Source: a virus
Length of the DNA stretch: 52,567 nucleotides
IMG/VR virus record: IMGVR_UViG_3300044996_000405
Span: 1 to 52,567 of that record
Direction: 5' to 3' (one strand)
A program made the translations under genes and the position numbers. This document shows positions 32,531 through 40,214 of this stretch, one piece after another. The stretch's first letter is position 1, and every line of letters begins with the position of its first letter. The notes under the pieces are model-generated. The model ran no database searches, was not told the origin of the DNA, and saw only the letters and a program-made list of their open reading frames with translations.

Positions 32531-34525
32531 TTATCCTCCAGCCATCAGGCGAATTACCTTGTCGGCTTGAGGAATCTTATGAGTAACCAGAATGATTTGG
32601 GAGATCGATTGCGTCAGACTCCCTAGAGAGTCTTGTGTCGATGCCGCACGATCTTCATCCATTGACGCGTCAATCTCGTCGCCGATGAAGAGCGACAAGA
32701 CGTTGTTCGTCAGCACCTGCCCGAGCCCAATGCGCAGCGCTAGATTGGCGCACGCTTTCCCAGATCCAGACAGTGTGTCGAGCCGCTGCCCGTCGACCAT
32801 GATCTCGAAGTTCTCATCGACCATGATCGATGATCGCTGACCCCCCGTCATCTGCGAAAGCAGATGGCTCGCCACTTTGGAGAGGCTGGGAACGAGATAG
32901 GTTTTCACACGCGTCCGCACCTCGGCGAGGACGGCGCCGGCGGTCTTCCAAGCTTCGACCTCAGTCTTCTTGCCGGCGACCTCCGCGGTGCGCGCGTCAT
33001 AGTCCGCTTTTGCTTTATGGATGGCGAGGAGCTGCTGCTCGTAGATCCGGGCCTCGTTCAGGCGGCGCTCGATGTCCGGCAGCGTCCCGATAAGGGGGGC
33101 GAGCTCCGCGGCACGGACCCCCTTAATGTTGTGTTCCAATTTCCATGCCTGAAATTGCTCTAGGTCCGTCACGTATCGATCGCAGCGGACGCGCCACTCG
33201 CGCAGGCTCTGGAGCTCGCCCGCGACAATGCCCCTATCGCGGCCCTGCGGGAGCTCGCTGAGTCGTCGCTCGCGTTCGGCGGGCGTAATGCCCTCCACGG
33301 CGTCCTTGAGACGCTCACGGGCCACGGGCGGGCGTTCAGCGGGCGGGGTGTCCTTGACGCGCTCCCAATCAGTAAGCGTCGCGGGATTGTTCCAATCTTC
33401 AAGCTCACGCGCTGCAGCTTGCCGTTCAAGATATGTTGACGCGGGTTCGAACACGGCGCCAATCTCGGCGATCATCGCCTCCAGTTCAGCAATCTTGGCA
33501 TGATCAAGGTGGAAATGGTGGCCGCAGCTCGGGCAATCGACTTCAAGAGATTCGAGCGCGCGCGTGTGTTGCTCGCGCAGGTCCTGCAATCGGCTCCATT
33601 GCTCGGCCTGCTGCTCCTGAGCAAGGAGCTCTTCGCGTGTCAGTGACGGTAGCGGATGGGTCCTCTCGAACCGCTCACGTTCCAAATAGCGGTCGTATGC
33701 CTCCCAATCAGCACGCACCGCAGCGACGTCGAAGTCGACAATCGGTAGACGCTCGATGTGCCGGCGCTCGGCCGCCGCGGCGTCGATCGCCGCCAGTTCG
33801 GCCTCGAGCTGCTCCTCGGTCATCTCGACCGCAGGCGCCGCCGGTTCGATCGGCGCCACGCGGTCATGCACCAACCACCCGACGAGCCGGTCAAACTCTG
33901 ACTTCTGCTCACGAAGCGAGACGACGTGTCGCTGCAAATCGTCAGCCGGTGCATAGTTGTCGAGTTTCGTCGGCACGATCGGCTCGACTAGCCCGCGCTC
34001 GAGCACCTCGACCTCCCGGCCGAGGAGCAGTCGCTGCTCCGACGCCCATTTGACGATCGTGTCAATTTTGCTGAGCCCGATCACATCATCGACGAGGCGC
34101 TTACGTTCCGCCGAACCAAGGTCCCCGAACCGTGTAATGTCAGCTTGGTTAGCGCAGCACGCGACATCGAAAACGTTGAGATCAAAACCCAAGATCGAGA
34201 GGATTTTTGAATTTGTGGGCCTCACACCCACCGCGAGCGTGGCGCCCTCACTCTCAATCTTAGCTGACGTGAGGGTGCGTGTGATTGTGTAATCGGTGTT
34301 TTTGAGCGCGAGGCTAAGGGTCGCTGTGAGGCCTTTATAATCGTCGGCCTTCCCTCGAAGCGCCGCCGAGCCAAAAAGGCAGAACCTGATCATCTCGATG
34401 CAGAATGACTTGCCTGACTCATTGACTCCGGTGATAGCGTAAGTGCCCTTCTCAAACTCAAACGCTCCCGTTAGGGAGCGTCCAGTAGCCGGAAAAGTGA
34501 CACTATACAACAGGCTCTTCAGCAT
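32531..34525 (-). CDS. SbcC/Rad50/gp46-like ATPase, recombination nuclease subunit
   Basis: 664 residues from ATG 34525. Walker A GVNESGKS at residues 33-40; a CPSCGHHFH zinc-hook-like CxxC near residue 330 between two long coiled coils; C-terminal LSGSGKACANLALRIGLG signature motif and Walker B LFIGDEID, then an ILVTHK switch. With the SbcD-like phosphoesterase it would process DNA ends for recombination-dependent replication or host DNA breakdown. Shorter than cellular SbcC (~1000 residues) because the coiled coils are short, as in T4 gp46. It overlaps the 86-residue gene by 23 bases. Confidence 0.85.
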   Translation of the reverse strand: MLKSLLYSVTFPATGRSLTGAFEFEKGTYAITGVNESGKSFCIEMIRFCLFGSAALRGKADDYKGLTATLSLALKNTDYTITRTLTSAKIESEGATLAVGVRPTNSKILSILGFDLNVFDVACCANQADITRFGDLGSAERKRLVDDVIGLSKIDTIVKWASEQRLLLGREVEVLERGLVEPIVPTKLDNYAPADDLQRHVVSLREQKSEFDRLVGWLVHDRVAPIEPAAPAVEMTEEQLEAELAAIDAAAAERRHIERLPIVDFDVAAVRADWEAYDRYLERERFERTHPLPSLTREELLAQEQQAEQWSRLQDLREQHTRALESLEVDCPSCGHHFHLDHAKIAELEAMIAEIGAVFEPASTYLERQAAARELEDWNNPATLTDWERVKDTPPAERPPVARERLKDAVEGITPAERERRLSELPQGRDRGIVAGELQSLREWRVRCDRYVTDLEQFQAWKLEHNIKGVRAAELAPLIGTLPDIERRLNEARIYEQQLLAIHKAKADYDARTAEVAGKKTEVEAWKTAGAVLAEVRTRVKTYLVPSLSKVASHLLSQMTGGQRSSIMVDENFEIMVDGQRLDTLSGSGKACANLALRIGLGQVLTNNVLSLFIGDEIDASMDEDRAASTQDSLGSLTQSISQIILVTHKIPQADKVIRLMAGG

Positions 34526-34763
34526 CGACCTCTTCCTTCAACCTCTTCAGTGCTTCCTCAAGCCCCGCCCATCGCGTCTTCATGATGATGTTCTGAAGCA
34601 TCAGATCAACGTGATCATGCGCTCGGGCCCGTAGTAGCGAATCCCAATAATTCCTCTGCTCCGCACGTTCGATAAGGTATTCCAGAAGTTGGAACTCGGC
34701 GTAGTCTAGGACTACTTTAGAACGGATCAGTCTCAACCCTCGGAGCGGAAAGTCGTTGCCCAT
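34503..34763 (-). CDS. Small helical protein between SbcD- and SbcC-like genes
   Basis: 86 residues from ATG 34763. Helical and charged (LDYAEFQLLEYLIERAEQ, LEEALKRLKEEVDAEE). No domain recognised. It overlaps both neighbours (31 and 23 bases), as does the small gp46.1/46.2-type ORF found between nuclease genes in other phages, so it may be an accessory of the SbcCD-like complex. Function unknown. Confidence 0.5.
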   Translation of the reverse strand: MGNDFPLRGLRLIRSKVVLDYAEFQLLEYLIERAEQRNYWDSLLRARAHDHVDLMLQNIIMKTRWAGLEEALKRLKEEVDAEEPVV

Positions 34764-35680
34764 TTCTCTCTCAAAGGCTCGGCAACAGTCGCAGGGAGTG
34801 AAAACTCCTCGACGACATCATCAAAAATCTTCTGGAGATTAAAATCGCCGAGCGACACATCAAGATCTTCGCTCTGATCTGTTTGCTCAGCCCGTTCGAC
34901 CTGAAGCTGCAGACAATCAAGCTGCAGATCGAAGATCTCCCCTGGCTTCAGCCGGATTCGAACGCATTTGTCTTTGAAGAGTTCAGGGGTTTGCGTGACC
35001 TCGTCGAGCGAAACGGTGACGTAGAAATAGCCGCAGGGGTCTTCCCCGTGCGAATACGGCTGCAGAGACCCCGGCAGAATGACTTCGACGCCATCTCTGG
35101 AGAACTGCCGCGGTGTGTGATCGTGCCCTGTGTAGGCGTGAGTGACGCCCAGCGCCGCCAACTCCTTGGTGGGGATCAGGTTGAATGGGTCTGACCGTGC
35201 GTCGACGTCATTGTGACCGAAGTAATATGTCAGGCTGGTTTGCGTGACCGACGAAACCAGCTCTGCTGCAGACTTCGTCGGGTGCCATCCAACGAGCAGC
35301 ATGTCATCGACGACGAGAGGTTCCCTCACAACCACGATGTTCTTCATCGAAGCAACAAGCAGCTCAAAAACTTCGAACGCCGAGACCGCTTCAAGATCGC
35401 GAGACAGGTCGTGGTTACCAGCTAGAATAAAGAATCGACAGTCTGGACTTGCGGAAGCTGTTTGTCGGTAGATACGGGCCGCGCGCACGATGGTTTCAAA
35501 TGATACTCGGGAATGATCGAAGAGATCTCCGAGCATGATGTGCTGAGAATAACCTGAAGGATCGAGTTGGGCTTTGAAATCGGCCCAGACAAGCCGCTCG
35601 CGCTCTCCGCGACGGGACAGGGGGACATTCCGGATAAATTCTCGACCAAGATGTGTGTCTCCAAGCAATTTGAAGGTCAA
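34733..35680 (-). CDS. SbcD/Mre11/gp47-like nuclease, metallophosphoesterase subunit
   Basis: 315 residues from TTG 35680, supported by GGAGG seven bases upstream and a TTGA overlap with the preceding stop. Metal motifs in order: LLGDTHLG, IMLGDLFDHSRVS, ILAGNHDLSRD, YFGHNDVDA, YTGHDHTP. The C-terminal ~90 residues lack a known cap. Partner of the SbcC-like ATPase two genes downstream. It is a Mn-dependent nuclease family; direct activity is inferred. Confidence 0.8.
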   Translation of the reverse strand: MTFKLLGDTHLGREFIRNVPLSRRGERERLVWADFKAQLDPSGYSQHIMLGDLFDHSRVSFETIVRAARIYRQTASASPDCRFFILAGNHDLSRDLEAVSAFEVFELLVASMKNIVVVREPLVVDDMLLVGWHPTKSAAELVSSVTQTSLTYYFGHNDVDARSDPFNLIPTKELAALGVTHAYTGHDHTPRQFSRDGVEVILPGSLQPYSHGEDPCGYFYVTVSLDEVTQTPELFKDKCVRIRLKPGEIFDLQLDCLQLQVERAEQTDQSEDLDVSLGDFNLQKIFDDVVEEFSLPATVAEPLREKWATTFRSEG

Positions 35681-36114
35681 CGAAGCACCTCCATCTGCAC
35701 CACGCCTACGCCGGCGCCGATCAGACCGATCTGCGCCGCGGCGCGGCGAGATAGATCCAACGACCGTCCAGTACGTTTTGCGGGGCCGCGATCCGTGACA
35801 CGCACGACGACTGATCGTCCGTTGTAGGAGACACGAAGTCGCGTTCCGAAAGGCAGGCTGCGATGTGCAGCCGTCAGTCCATTCGGACTGAAGCGCTCGC
35901 CGTTGGCGCTATGTCGGCTCAGGCGTTCGCCTCCGCCATACCAGGACGCCCGCGTGATCGTAACAGCGGTCTTATAAGGCTGTCTCGCTTCAGGGCCGCG
36001 GAACATCCACTGCCAATTAAAAGGGTGCAAGTTGGCTGAAGCAGGTGACGTCGCGACAAAAAGAGCGACGAGTGCAGTGCTAAGTCGTAACTTGATCAAG
36101 AATCCACTCCGCAT
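35677..36114 (-). CDS. Secreted RlpA-like double-psi beta-barrel protein
   Basis: 145 residues from ATG 36114. Signal peptide (residues 1-27: KLRLSTALVALFVATSPASA, cut after Ala-Ser-Ala). The mature part carries an RlpA/DPBB domain: ASWYGGGERLSRHSANGERFSP, LTAAHRSLPFGTRLRV, VVVRVTDRGP, RSLDLSRRAAAQIGL. RlpA binds or cleaves glycan strands lacking stem peptides at division sites. It is placed inside the recombination operon, overlapping both neighbours (TTGA and 35 bases). Possible lysis aid, superinfection or envelope-remodelling factor. Confidence 0.8.
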   Translation of the reverse strand: MRSGFLIKLRLSTALVALFVATSPASANLHPFNWQWMFRGPEARQPYKTAVTITRASWYGGGERLSRHSANGERFSPNGLTAAHRSLPFGTRLRVSYNGRSVVVRVTDRGPAKRTGRSLDLSRRAAAQIGLIGAGVGVVQMEVLR

Positions 36115-36295
36115 ATTCTCGCGTCATTTCTGGGTGCTCGAGGAGCATCTCCCCAATCACCCATGAGCGACGTTGAGCTTGAATGAGCTCGGCCTTCTCT
36201 GGGGCGCTGAGCGTGCCCCAGAGTTGCTTGGTGCGCTCGATAAGTGCTGCGAGCTCAGGCCGTTCGGGGCAAGGAACGGACATGCGCGCCGTCAC
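36080..36295 (-). CDS. Small protein of unknown function
   Basis: 71 residues from GTG 36295 (GTGA overlap with the exonuclease stop); ATG 36283 is an alternative. Helical, with a LIERTKQLWGTLSAPEKAEL and a Trp-containing segment RRSWVIGEMLLEHPEM. No domain recognised. It overlaps the RlpA-like start by 35 bases. Confidence 0.5.
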   Translation of the reverse strand: MTARMSVPCPERPELAALIERTKQLWGTLSAPEKAELIQAQRRSWVIGEMLLEHPEMTREYAEWILDQVTT

Positions 36296-36819
36296 GCCGC
36301 AAACGCTCCCTTAATTTGGTGGATGCAATCATGAAGGGCGTTATGCTGATCACCCTCGAATGGAATGTCAGCCCAAAAGTCCTTTCGGCTGCGATAGACG
36401 CGACTGCGTCCATCGATAAAGCTGTTGAGGTCTTCACAATTCCAATATGGGATTGGCATCTCGACACCGTATTCGCGCATGTAACTCTGCAGGAACGGCC
36501 ATTCGAAACTGATCGGCTTCGCCCACAACCTCACCGGCCTGGGCGAGCGTGTGCGAGCTAGGAAGTTCGTGAAGGCGAGCAGCACCGTTTTCGGATCTTC
36601 TCCACGGAAAAGGATGTCGTCTAGAACGCCAGCCTTCTGCTGACTCCACCATGTTCTCGTGGATTCATCCCAAAAACGGGAACTGCCAACGGGTAGGAGA
36701 CAACGATCGAACATCTCCTTCGCATCGATCTCCTTCGTTTCAATATTGAAACGAACAGCGGCGAGCTGAACAATATGGTTGTGAGAGGGGTCCGTTCCCG
36801 TCGTCTCAAGATCAACCAT
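36292..36819 (-). CDS. DnaQ-like 3'-5' exonuclease
   Basis: 175 residues from ATG 36819, which overlaps the preceding stop as TGATG; the longer frame reading from 36930 is inside the resolvase gene. Exo I MVDLETTGTDPSHNHIVQL near the start, an Exo II region LWAKPISFEWPFLQSYM, and an Exo III block DQHNALHDCIHQIKG near the end, i.e. a complete DEDDh-type active site. The absence of polymerase domains suggests a stand-alone proofreading, repair or RNase T-like enzyme. A 7-bp hairpin lies just upstream of its start codon. Confidence 0.75.
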   Translation of the reverse strand: MVDLETTGTDPSHNHIVQLAAVRFNIETKEIDAKEMFDRCLLPVGSSRFWDESTRTWWSQQKAGVLDDILFRGEDPKTVLLAFTNFLARTRSPRPVRLWAKPISFEWPFLQSYMREYGVEMPIPYWNCEDLNSFIDGRSRVYRSRKDFWADIPFEGDQHNALHDCIHQIKGAFAA

Positions 36820-37250
36820 CACGTCGGTAAAATACCGACCTTCGTCTGCGACCAACTGAGGTCGCACCACTTGATCGATGAAGCCTCCGGCTGCAACGAC
36901 TTCAAGCTCTTGTATGGCACCCTGAACCATTCGTTCCTCACTATGGAGTGTATGTAGACAAAGTAATCTCCCCCAGCCGCGAGCACTTGTTTTGCCGCAG
37001 CCGTTTGTGAGGTTCGTAAGAGGGAGAAGGCGAAGCGCGTCTTGTGAATGGTCGACTTCACTTCCGCATAGAAGGTCTGACCATCACACGTAACGATGTA
37101 GTCCGCAGGCGCCGAGCGCACCTGCCCAATCTTTCCAGTGCGGCCCCTAACCTCTGCGGCGTCGACAAGGCGATGCAGATAGGCTCGCTTGCCGAGCGAC
37201 GCAAAATAGTCCTCAAATATTTGCTCTGAGGGCTTGCCCGAATTTTTCAT
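36819..37250 (-). CDS. PD-(D/E)XK Holliday junction resolvase-like nuclease
   Basis: 143 residues from ATG 37250. The active-site pattern is in APADYIVTCDGQTFYAEVKST: Asp at ~49 and E-x-K at ~61-63, then TRFAFSLLRTSQ with a Gln as in archaeal Hjc and phage RecU-like resolvases, followed by a GGDYFVYIH strand. It probably resolves branched DNA before packaging. Its start codon lies in the loop/stem of an 8-bp hairpin (37236-37256). Confidence 0.65.
   Translation of the reverse strand: MKNSGKPSEQIFEDYFASLGKRAYLHRLVDAAEVRGRTGKIGQVRSAPADYIVTCDGQTFYAEVKSTIHKTRFAFSLLRTSQTAAAKQVLAAGGDYFVYIHSIVRNEWFRVPYKSLKSLQPEASSIKWCDLSWSQTKVGILPT
36823..36839. promoter_or_regulatory. Hairpin upstream of the exonuclease start
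   Basis: GTCGGTA-AAA-TACCGAC, a perfect 7-bp stem with a 3-base loop, ends 4 bases before the exonuclease start (minus strand). It may modulate translation initiation of the downstream gene or stabilise the message. It is still within the end of the resolvase coding region. Confidence 0.4.
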
Positions 37251-37256
37251 TCGGGC
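37236..37256. promoter_or_regulatory. Hairpin enclosing the resolvase start codon
   Basis: GCCCGAAT (37236-37243) and ATTCGGGC (37249-37256) form a perfect 8-bp stem with a five-base loop on either strand. On the minus-strand message the ATG of the resolvase (37250-37248) lies at the stem-loop border, so folding would hide the start. There is no U-run, so it is unlikely to be a terminator. Confidence 0.5.
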
Positions 37257-37268
37257 ACGATGACACAG

Positions 37269-37727
37269 CTACGCACTCATCTGAATCAAATCTCTGATAG
37301 AGTCGGCGTCATAGAGGATCAGCTCGACGTCGGTTTCAACGAACATCCGCCGCGTCAGCTTAAAGCTCTCCTGCCACCGCGGGTTATCGTTCATGATCGA
37401 CACGACGCGCTTGACGCCGGCCTGGATCAGGAGTCCGGCGCAATTCGAACACGGCATGAACGGATAGATGTAAGCGACCGAGTCACGCAGAGAGCACGAT
37501 GCATTCAAGAGCGCATTGGCTTCCGCATGAACAACCATCTTGAGTTTCGTGTCCCGATCGTTGAGACGATCATCGTCATTGACCCCCCTCGGGAACCCGT
37601 TGAAACCGAGTGAGAGGATTTGGTTCCGGTTGTTCGTGATGACGGCGCCAACTCGCGTTGATGGGTCTTTCGACCACGTCGAAATCTCTTTGGCGAGCCG
37701 GAGGAAGCGGAGGTCCCAAGAGTTCAC
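37269..37727 (-). CDS. Deoxycytidylate (dCMP) deaminase
   Basis: 152 residues from GTG 37727. The zinc cytidine-deaminase motifs are complete: HAEANAL (His, catalytic Glu) and PCSNCAGLL (two Cys), preceded by STRVGAVI and LSLGFNGFPRGV. It converts dCMP to dUMP, the substrate of the ThyX encoded 270 bases upstream. The neighbours form a coherent pyrimidine deoxynucleotide block. The site 37290-37304 near its 3' end is a 10/12 match to the dispersed palindrome. Confidence 0.85.
   Translation of the reverse strand: MNSWDLRFLRLAKEISTWSKDPSTRVGAVITNNRNQILSLGFNGFPRGVNDDDRLNDRDTKLKMVVHAEANALLNASCSLRDSVAYIYPFMPCSNCAGLLIQAGVKRVVSIMNDNPRWQESFKLTRRMFVETDVELILYDADSIRDLIQMSA
37290..37304. promoter_or_regulatory. 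Dispersed palindrome, 10/12 match (copy 4)
   Basis: ATCTCT-GAT-AGAGTC, matching GTCTCT-N3-AGAGAC in 10 of 12 arm positions, inside the deaminase gene about 20 bases before its stop. Centre GAT is the same as in the perfect copy at 7172. Possibly a weaker site of the same element. Confidence 0.35.
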
Positions 37728-37730
37728 TGG

Positions 37731-37832
37731 TCACTGCTTTCGAAGAGGTTGAGCCATGGGTGCGTTAGGATCAACATGCGGAACCGGCCCATAGCCGTGA
37801 TCCGCGAGCCACTTCTTGCTCTCTTTGATCAT
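37731..37832 (-). CDS. 33-residue open frame between small gene and deaminase
   Basis: ATG 37832 to TGA 37731-37733. It fills nearly all of the gap between the upstream stop (37842) and the deaminase start (37727), with a weak GAAG SD. It encodes a short basic helix (KESKKWLADHGYGPVP) and a Pro/Ala end, found by reading the minus strand. Too small to classify; could be a real phage microprotein, since every other gap in this block is filled by genes. Confidence 0.4.
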   Translation of the reverse strand: MIKESKKWLADHGYGPVPHVDPNAPMAQPLRKQ

Positions 37833-37841
37833 TTGCTTCGT

Positions 37842-38000
37842 TTAACCCTTCCACTGCAGGCGTGCCTTATACAGACCCGCAAGCGCAGTCTCTTGCTCAA
37901 CAGGGTTTCCGAGCAGTTGACGGTTCCAGAACTTCATCGCACCTTCGATTGTAGGATTGCGAAGAAGCGCAGCGCGGTCTGCGGGGATGCCATGAATCAT
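37842..38000 (-). CDS. 52-residue helical protein
   Basis: ATG 38000, overlapping the ThyX stop as ATGA. Sequence IHGIPADRAALLRNPTIEG and WNRQLLGNPVEQETALAGL is helical with no known domain. Small and translationally coupled to thyX. The longer frame upstream lies inside ThyX and is not real. Confidence 0.5.
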   Translation of the reverse strand: MIHGIPADRAALLRNPTIEGAMKFWNRQLLGNPVEQETALAGLYKARLQWKG

Positions 38001-38929
38001 CGGCACTCTCCCGGAAGCATCTTTCGATACTGACGGAAGCCGGTGAAGTTGCCGTGCTGCTCGGGATGCACGTAACACCCCCAACCCTCATCTCCGAGGA
38101 CTTCGTCCGCCTGAACCTGATGCTCGAACGGCGAGGCGTGCATCGGGTTACTGTTGAGCAGCTTGTCGTGAAGCTCGATAGCACGCTCCAACGTCATGTC
38201 GAAGCCATCGACGGTTCGATACGAGGTACTGGCGCAGCGAGCAACAGAGAGCTTGATCAGGCTCTGTCTCACCTCCTCCGACTTCCTCCCTTCGGGAGGA
38301 ACTCCACTCTGGTAGGTGTGCTTCCACGCCCTCCCGCGGTCTTCGTCAATCACAAACGGCAAATGCCACTCACCCGGCGCCAATAGCCGCACCTCAGCGC
38401 CCTCAAGCGCCTTTCGAACCTCGCGCGCAAGCATCTGAATGTGCGGCTCGGCGTCGGGATGATCGCGCAGCGCCAGGAAGTTCGACCAATTAGTCGAGGT
38501 GCAGACGACGGTGATGTGCATCCACGGCTCAAGCAGCCGGTTCACGATCTGCTTGTGATAGCCGGCCTCGGCAAAAGCCCGCGCCACTTCAACTGCTTGA
38601 TCACGAGCAAGCAGCCAAGCTAGCTGACGCGGAAGTGGCTCATAACCTGGACGGTCATCGACTCGAACCTCCTCATTGCACTCCTCGTTCGCCTGCATCC
38701 CCTTCTGGTTCTTGCCCCAATGCAGCGGCACGAACGGGTCGTCGAGCACATCTTGTATCAGCTTCTCGACAGGAATCGCGCGCGACGACGCTGCGTTCCG
38801 ACTGAACATGCGATGCGTCATAAACTCGGAGTGAATGCAGCGCGGATAGCGCAACAGCAGCGTGTCGATCCGGTCGCCGGTGATCGCGTGCTTGGACGCG
38901 AGAACACTTTGTGCAGAGATAGTGGTCAT
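37997..38929 (-). CDS. thyX: Flavin-dependent thymidylate synthase
   Basis: 310 residues from ATG 38929. The ThyX signature is present: FMTHRMFSRNAASSRAIP matches the R/T-H-R-x3-S-x-N-x2-S-x-R loop, with LRYPRCIHSEFMTHR before it. It makes dTMP from dUMP using FAD and methylenetetrahydrofolate, working with the phage dCMP deaminase. At 310 residues it is longer than the usual ~220-250; the additional ~50-60 residues lie in the middle and C-terminus. This supports host-independent thymidylate supply during replication. Confidence 0.85.
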   Translation of the reverse strand: MTTISAQSVLASKHAITGDRIDTLLLRYPRCIHSEFMTHRMFSRNAASSRAIPVEKLIQDVLDDPFVPLHWGKNQKGMQANEECNEEVRVDDRPGYEPLPRQLAWLLARDQAVEVARAFAEAGYHKQIVNRLLEPWMHITVVCTSTNWSNFLALRDHPDAEPHIQMLAREVRKALEGAEVRLLAPGEWHLPFVIDEDRGRAWKHTYQSGVPPEGRKSEEVRQSLIKLSVARCASTSYRTVDGFDMTLERAIELHDKLLNSNPMHASPFEHQVQADEVLGDEGWGCYVHPEQHGNFTGFRQYRKMLPGECR

Positions 38930-39162
38930 CCTAGAGCCTCATTCCCCTTCTCAGTAAAAGCTAGCTGTTTGTTGCGCCACCGAACGTAGCCCTGCTTCAT
39001 CAACGCTCGGACTTGATGTGTGAGATCCGTATCGTCGAGGTGAAAACGGTGAGCCTTCACCGCTCCGAAATACTGACCTTGGATCGTGAGCGGTCGATAA
39101 CCGTTGATGTGGTCATCGACCGCTTTAAGCGCGAGTTTCTGCTTGGTGGTTAAATTCCACAT
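38926..39162 (-). CDS. Small winged-helix-like protein
   Basis: 78 residues from ATG 39162 with GGAGG about 10 bases upstream; it overlaps the kinase by 38 bases and ThyX by ATGA. The pattern is helix-helix-wing: TTKQKLALKAVDDHINGYRP, DLTHQVRALMKQGYVRW, then RNKQLAFTEKGNEAL as a beta wing. It may be a DNA-binding regulator; family not assigned. The upstream extension to 39264 lies inside the kinase. Confidence 0.5.
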   Translation of the reverse strand: MWNLTTKQKLALKAVDDHINGYRPLTIQGQYFGAVKAHRFHLDDTDLTHQVRALMKQGYVRWRNKQLAFTEKGNEALG

Positions 39163-39625
39163 TCGGCATTGACCTCCACCACGCATTGGGTGCCCATTGT
39201 TGCTCATATGATTGTCGAAGGAACGTTTGGCCGACCGCATCTTCCGCGGTGCGCACTTGTTCACGAGCTACGAGTGTTTCCCAAGGAACATCAAAGACGA
39301 CAATCTTGGGCTCGATCCTGTGAGTGACGAGTATGTCTATGACGTCATGGCATGACTCAGGATTGGTGTGAGTGTTCGCAAGCACGACGTTCTTTTCGAG
39401 TTTGAGCGCCGATCTCAGCATCCCTCTCTGAACTGTGTGAATCAGATCACGCATCCAGGGATTTTCCCCAACGTGTTTCCAGTAAACTTGCTTGGACCCA
39501 AAGAGCGACGCTCGAATATCGTCGAGCGAAATGATGACCCATTCGGTTGGATCTAGCGATCGAGCATAGGTCGTTTTGCCGGAGCCTGGAGCTCCGACAG
39601 TCATGGTGATTTGAGGATTCGCCAT
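39125..39625 (-). CDS. P-loop kinase (polynucleotide kinase-type)
   Basis: 166 residues from ATG 39625 (TGATG overlap). Walker A GAPGSGKTTYAR at ~11-22, a SLDDIRASLFG segment as in T4 Pnk and related AAA_33 kinases, and an RSALKLEKNVVLANTHTNPE motif B region, a VAREQVRTAEDAVG lid. Only the kinase domain is present; the C-terminal phosphatase of T4 Pnk is absent. It phosphorylates 5'-OH DNA/RNA or a modified base in related families. The substrate is not given by sequence. Confidence 0.7.
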   Translation of the reverse strand: MANPQITMTVGAPGSGKTTYARSLDPTEWVIISLDDIRASLFGSKQVYWKHVGENPWMRDLIHTVQRGMLRSALKLEKNVVLANTHTNPESCHDVIDILVTHRIEPKIVVFDVPWETLVAREQVRTAEDAVGQTFLRQSYEQQWAPNAWWRSMPNVEFNHQAETRA

Positions 39626-39858
39626 CACATTATGAACCCTGCAACAACCACCTTATCGAACGGACCCTCGATCGGCTCGTCGATGCCGAACGAGGGATGA
39701 CCACCAATCGCCTCGCTCAACTGCTCAATCTCGTCGGTCTCCTCGACCGTGTTGACATACTGGCCTGCGCATTTAAGAGCGAGATCAGCAATCTCGCCTT
39801 CAAGCACATAAAATTTGGTGTTCTCGGGAACTTCTTCCCAAACCAGTAGGACTTTCAT
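39625..39858 (-). CDS. Small acidic protein, unknown function
   Basis: 77 residues from ATG 39858, overlapping neighbours by ATGA and TGATG. Begins KVLLVWEEVPENTKFYVLEG and is strongly acidic (EETDEIEQLSEAIG). Not assigned to a family that I know. Coupled to the kinase and deoxyribosyltransferase-like genes, so possibly an accessory of nucleotide metabolism. Confidence 0.5.
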   Translation of the reverse strand: MKVLLVWEEVPENTKFYVLEGEIADLALKCAGQYVNTVEETDEIEQLSEAIGGHPSFGIDEPIEGPFDKVVVAGFIM

Positions 39859-40214
39859 AGTTTCTCTCCTTCACATATTTTGAGAGCTTCCTGCATCGAT
39901 GCAGCGTGTTGAACCTGTTTGTGATGTGTGAATGTGAAACCCTCACACCCAACCGCAATCACCTGACGTCCTGATGCAAGCGCTGCTCCAACCTCGATCA
40001 GCGCCCCCTTCAAAACATCCCCAGAAGCACGATACACAATCGTGAACTGCGCGCTGGACGCCTCATCAATGCACCGACGCCAAAGGTCCTCAAATGAGGA
40101 CGATTCCTCATCTCCAGCTTCGTCGATCCAAGTTGAAATGATGGGGATGCCTTGTGTTCTCAGATCTCTCCACAGTGGAGCGTGATAGGTCTTGCTCGCG
40201 ATGTAGATCGTCAC
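39855..40214 (-). CDS. Nucleoside 2-deoxyribosyltransferase-like protein
   Basis: 119 residues from GTG 40214 (GTGA overlap with the ligase stop). The fold is TIR/deoxyribosyltransferase-like: TIYIASKTYHAPLWRDLRT, IISTWIDEA, LWRRCIDEASSAQFTIVYR, and KGALIEVGAALASGRQVIAVG, the last block holding the family's G-x-x-x-E-x-G motif with candidate catalytic Glu. It would exchange or hydrolyse the base of a deoxynucleoside. Related proteins also act as nucleotide hydrolases in defence, so the exact role is uncertain. Confidence 0.65.
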   Translation of the reverse strand: MTIYIASKTYHAPLWRDLRTQGIPIISTWIDEAGDEESSSFEDLWRRCIDEASSAQFTIVYRASGDVLKGALIEVGAALASGRQVIAVGCEGFTFTHHKQVQHAASMQEALKICEGEKL

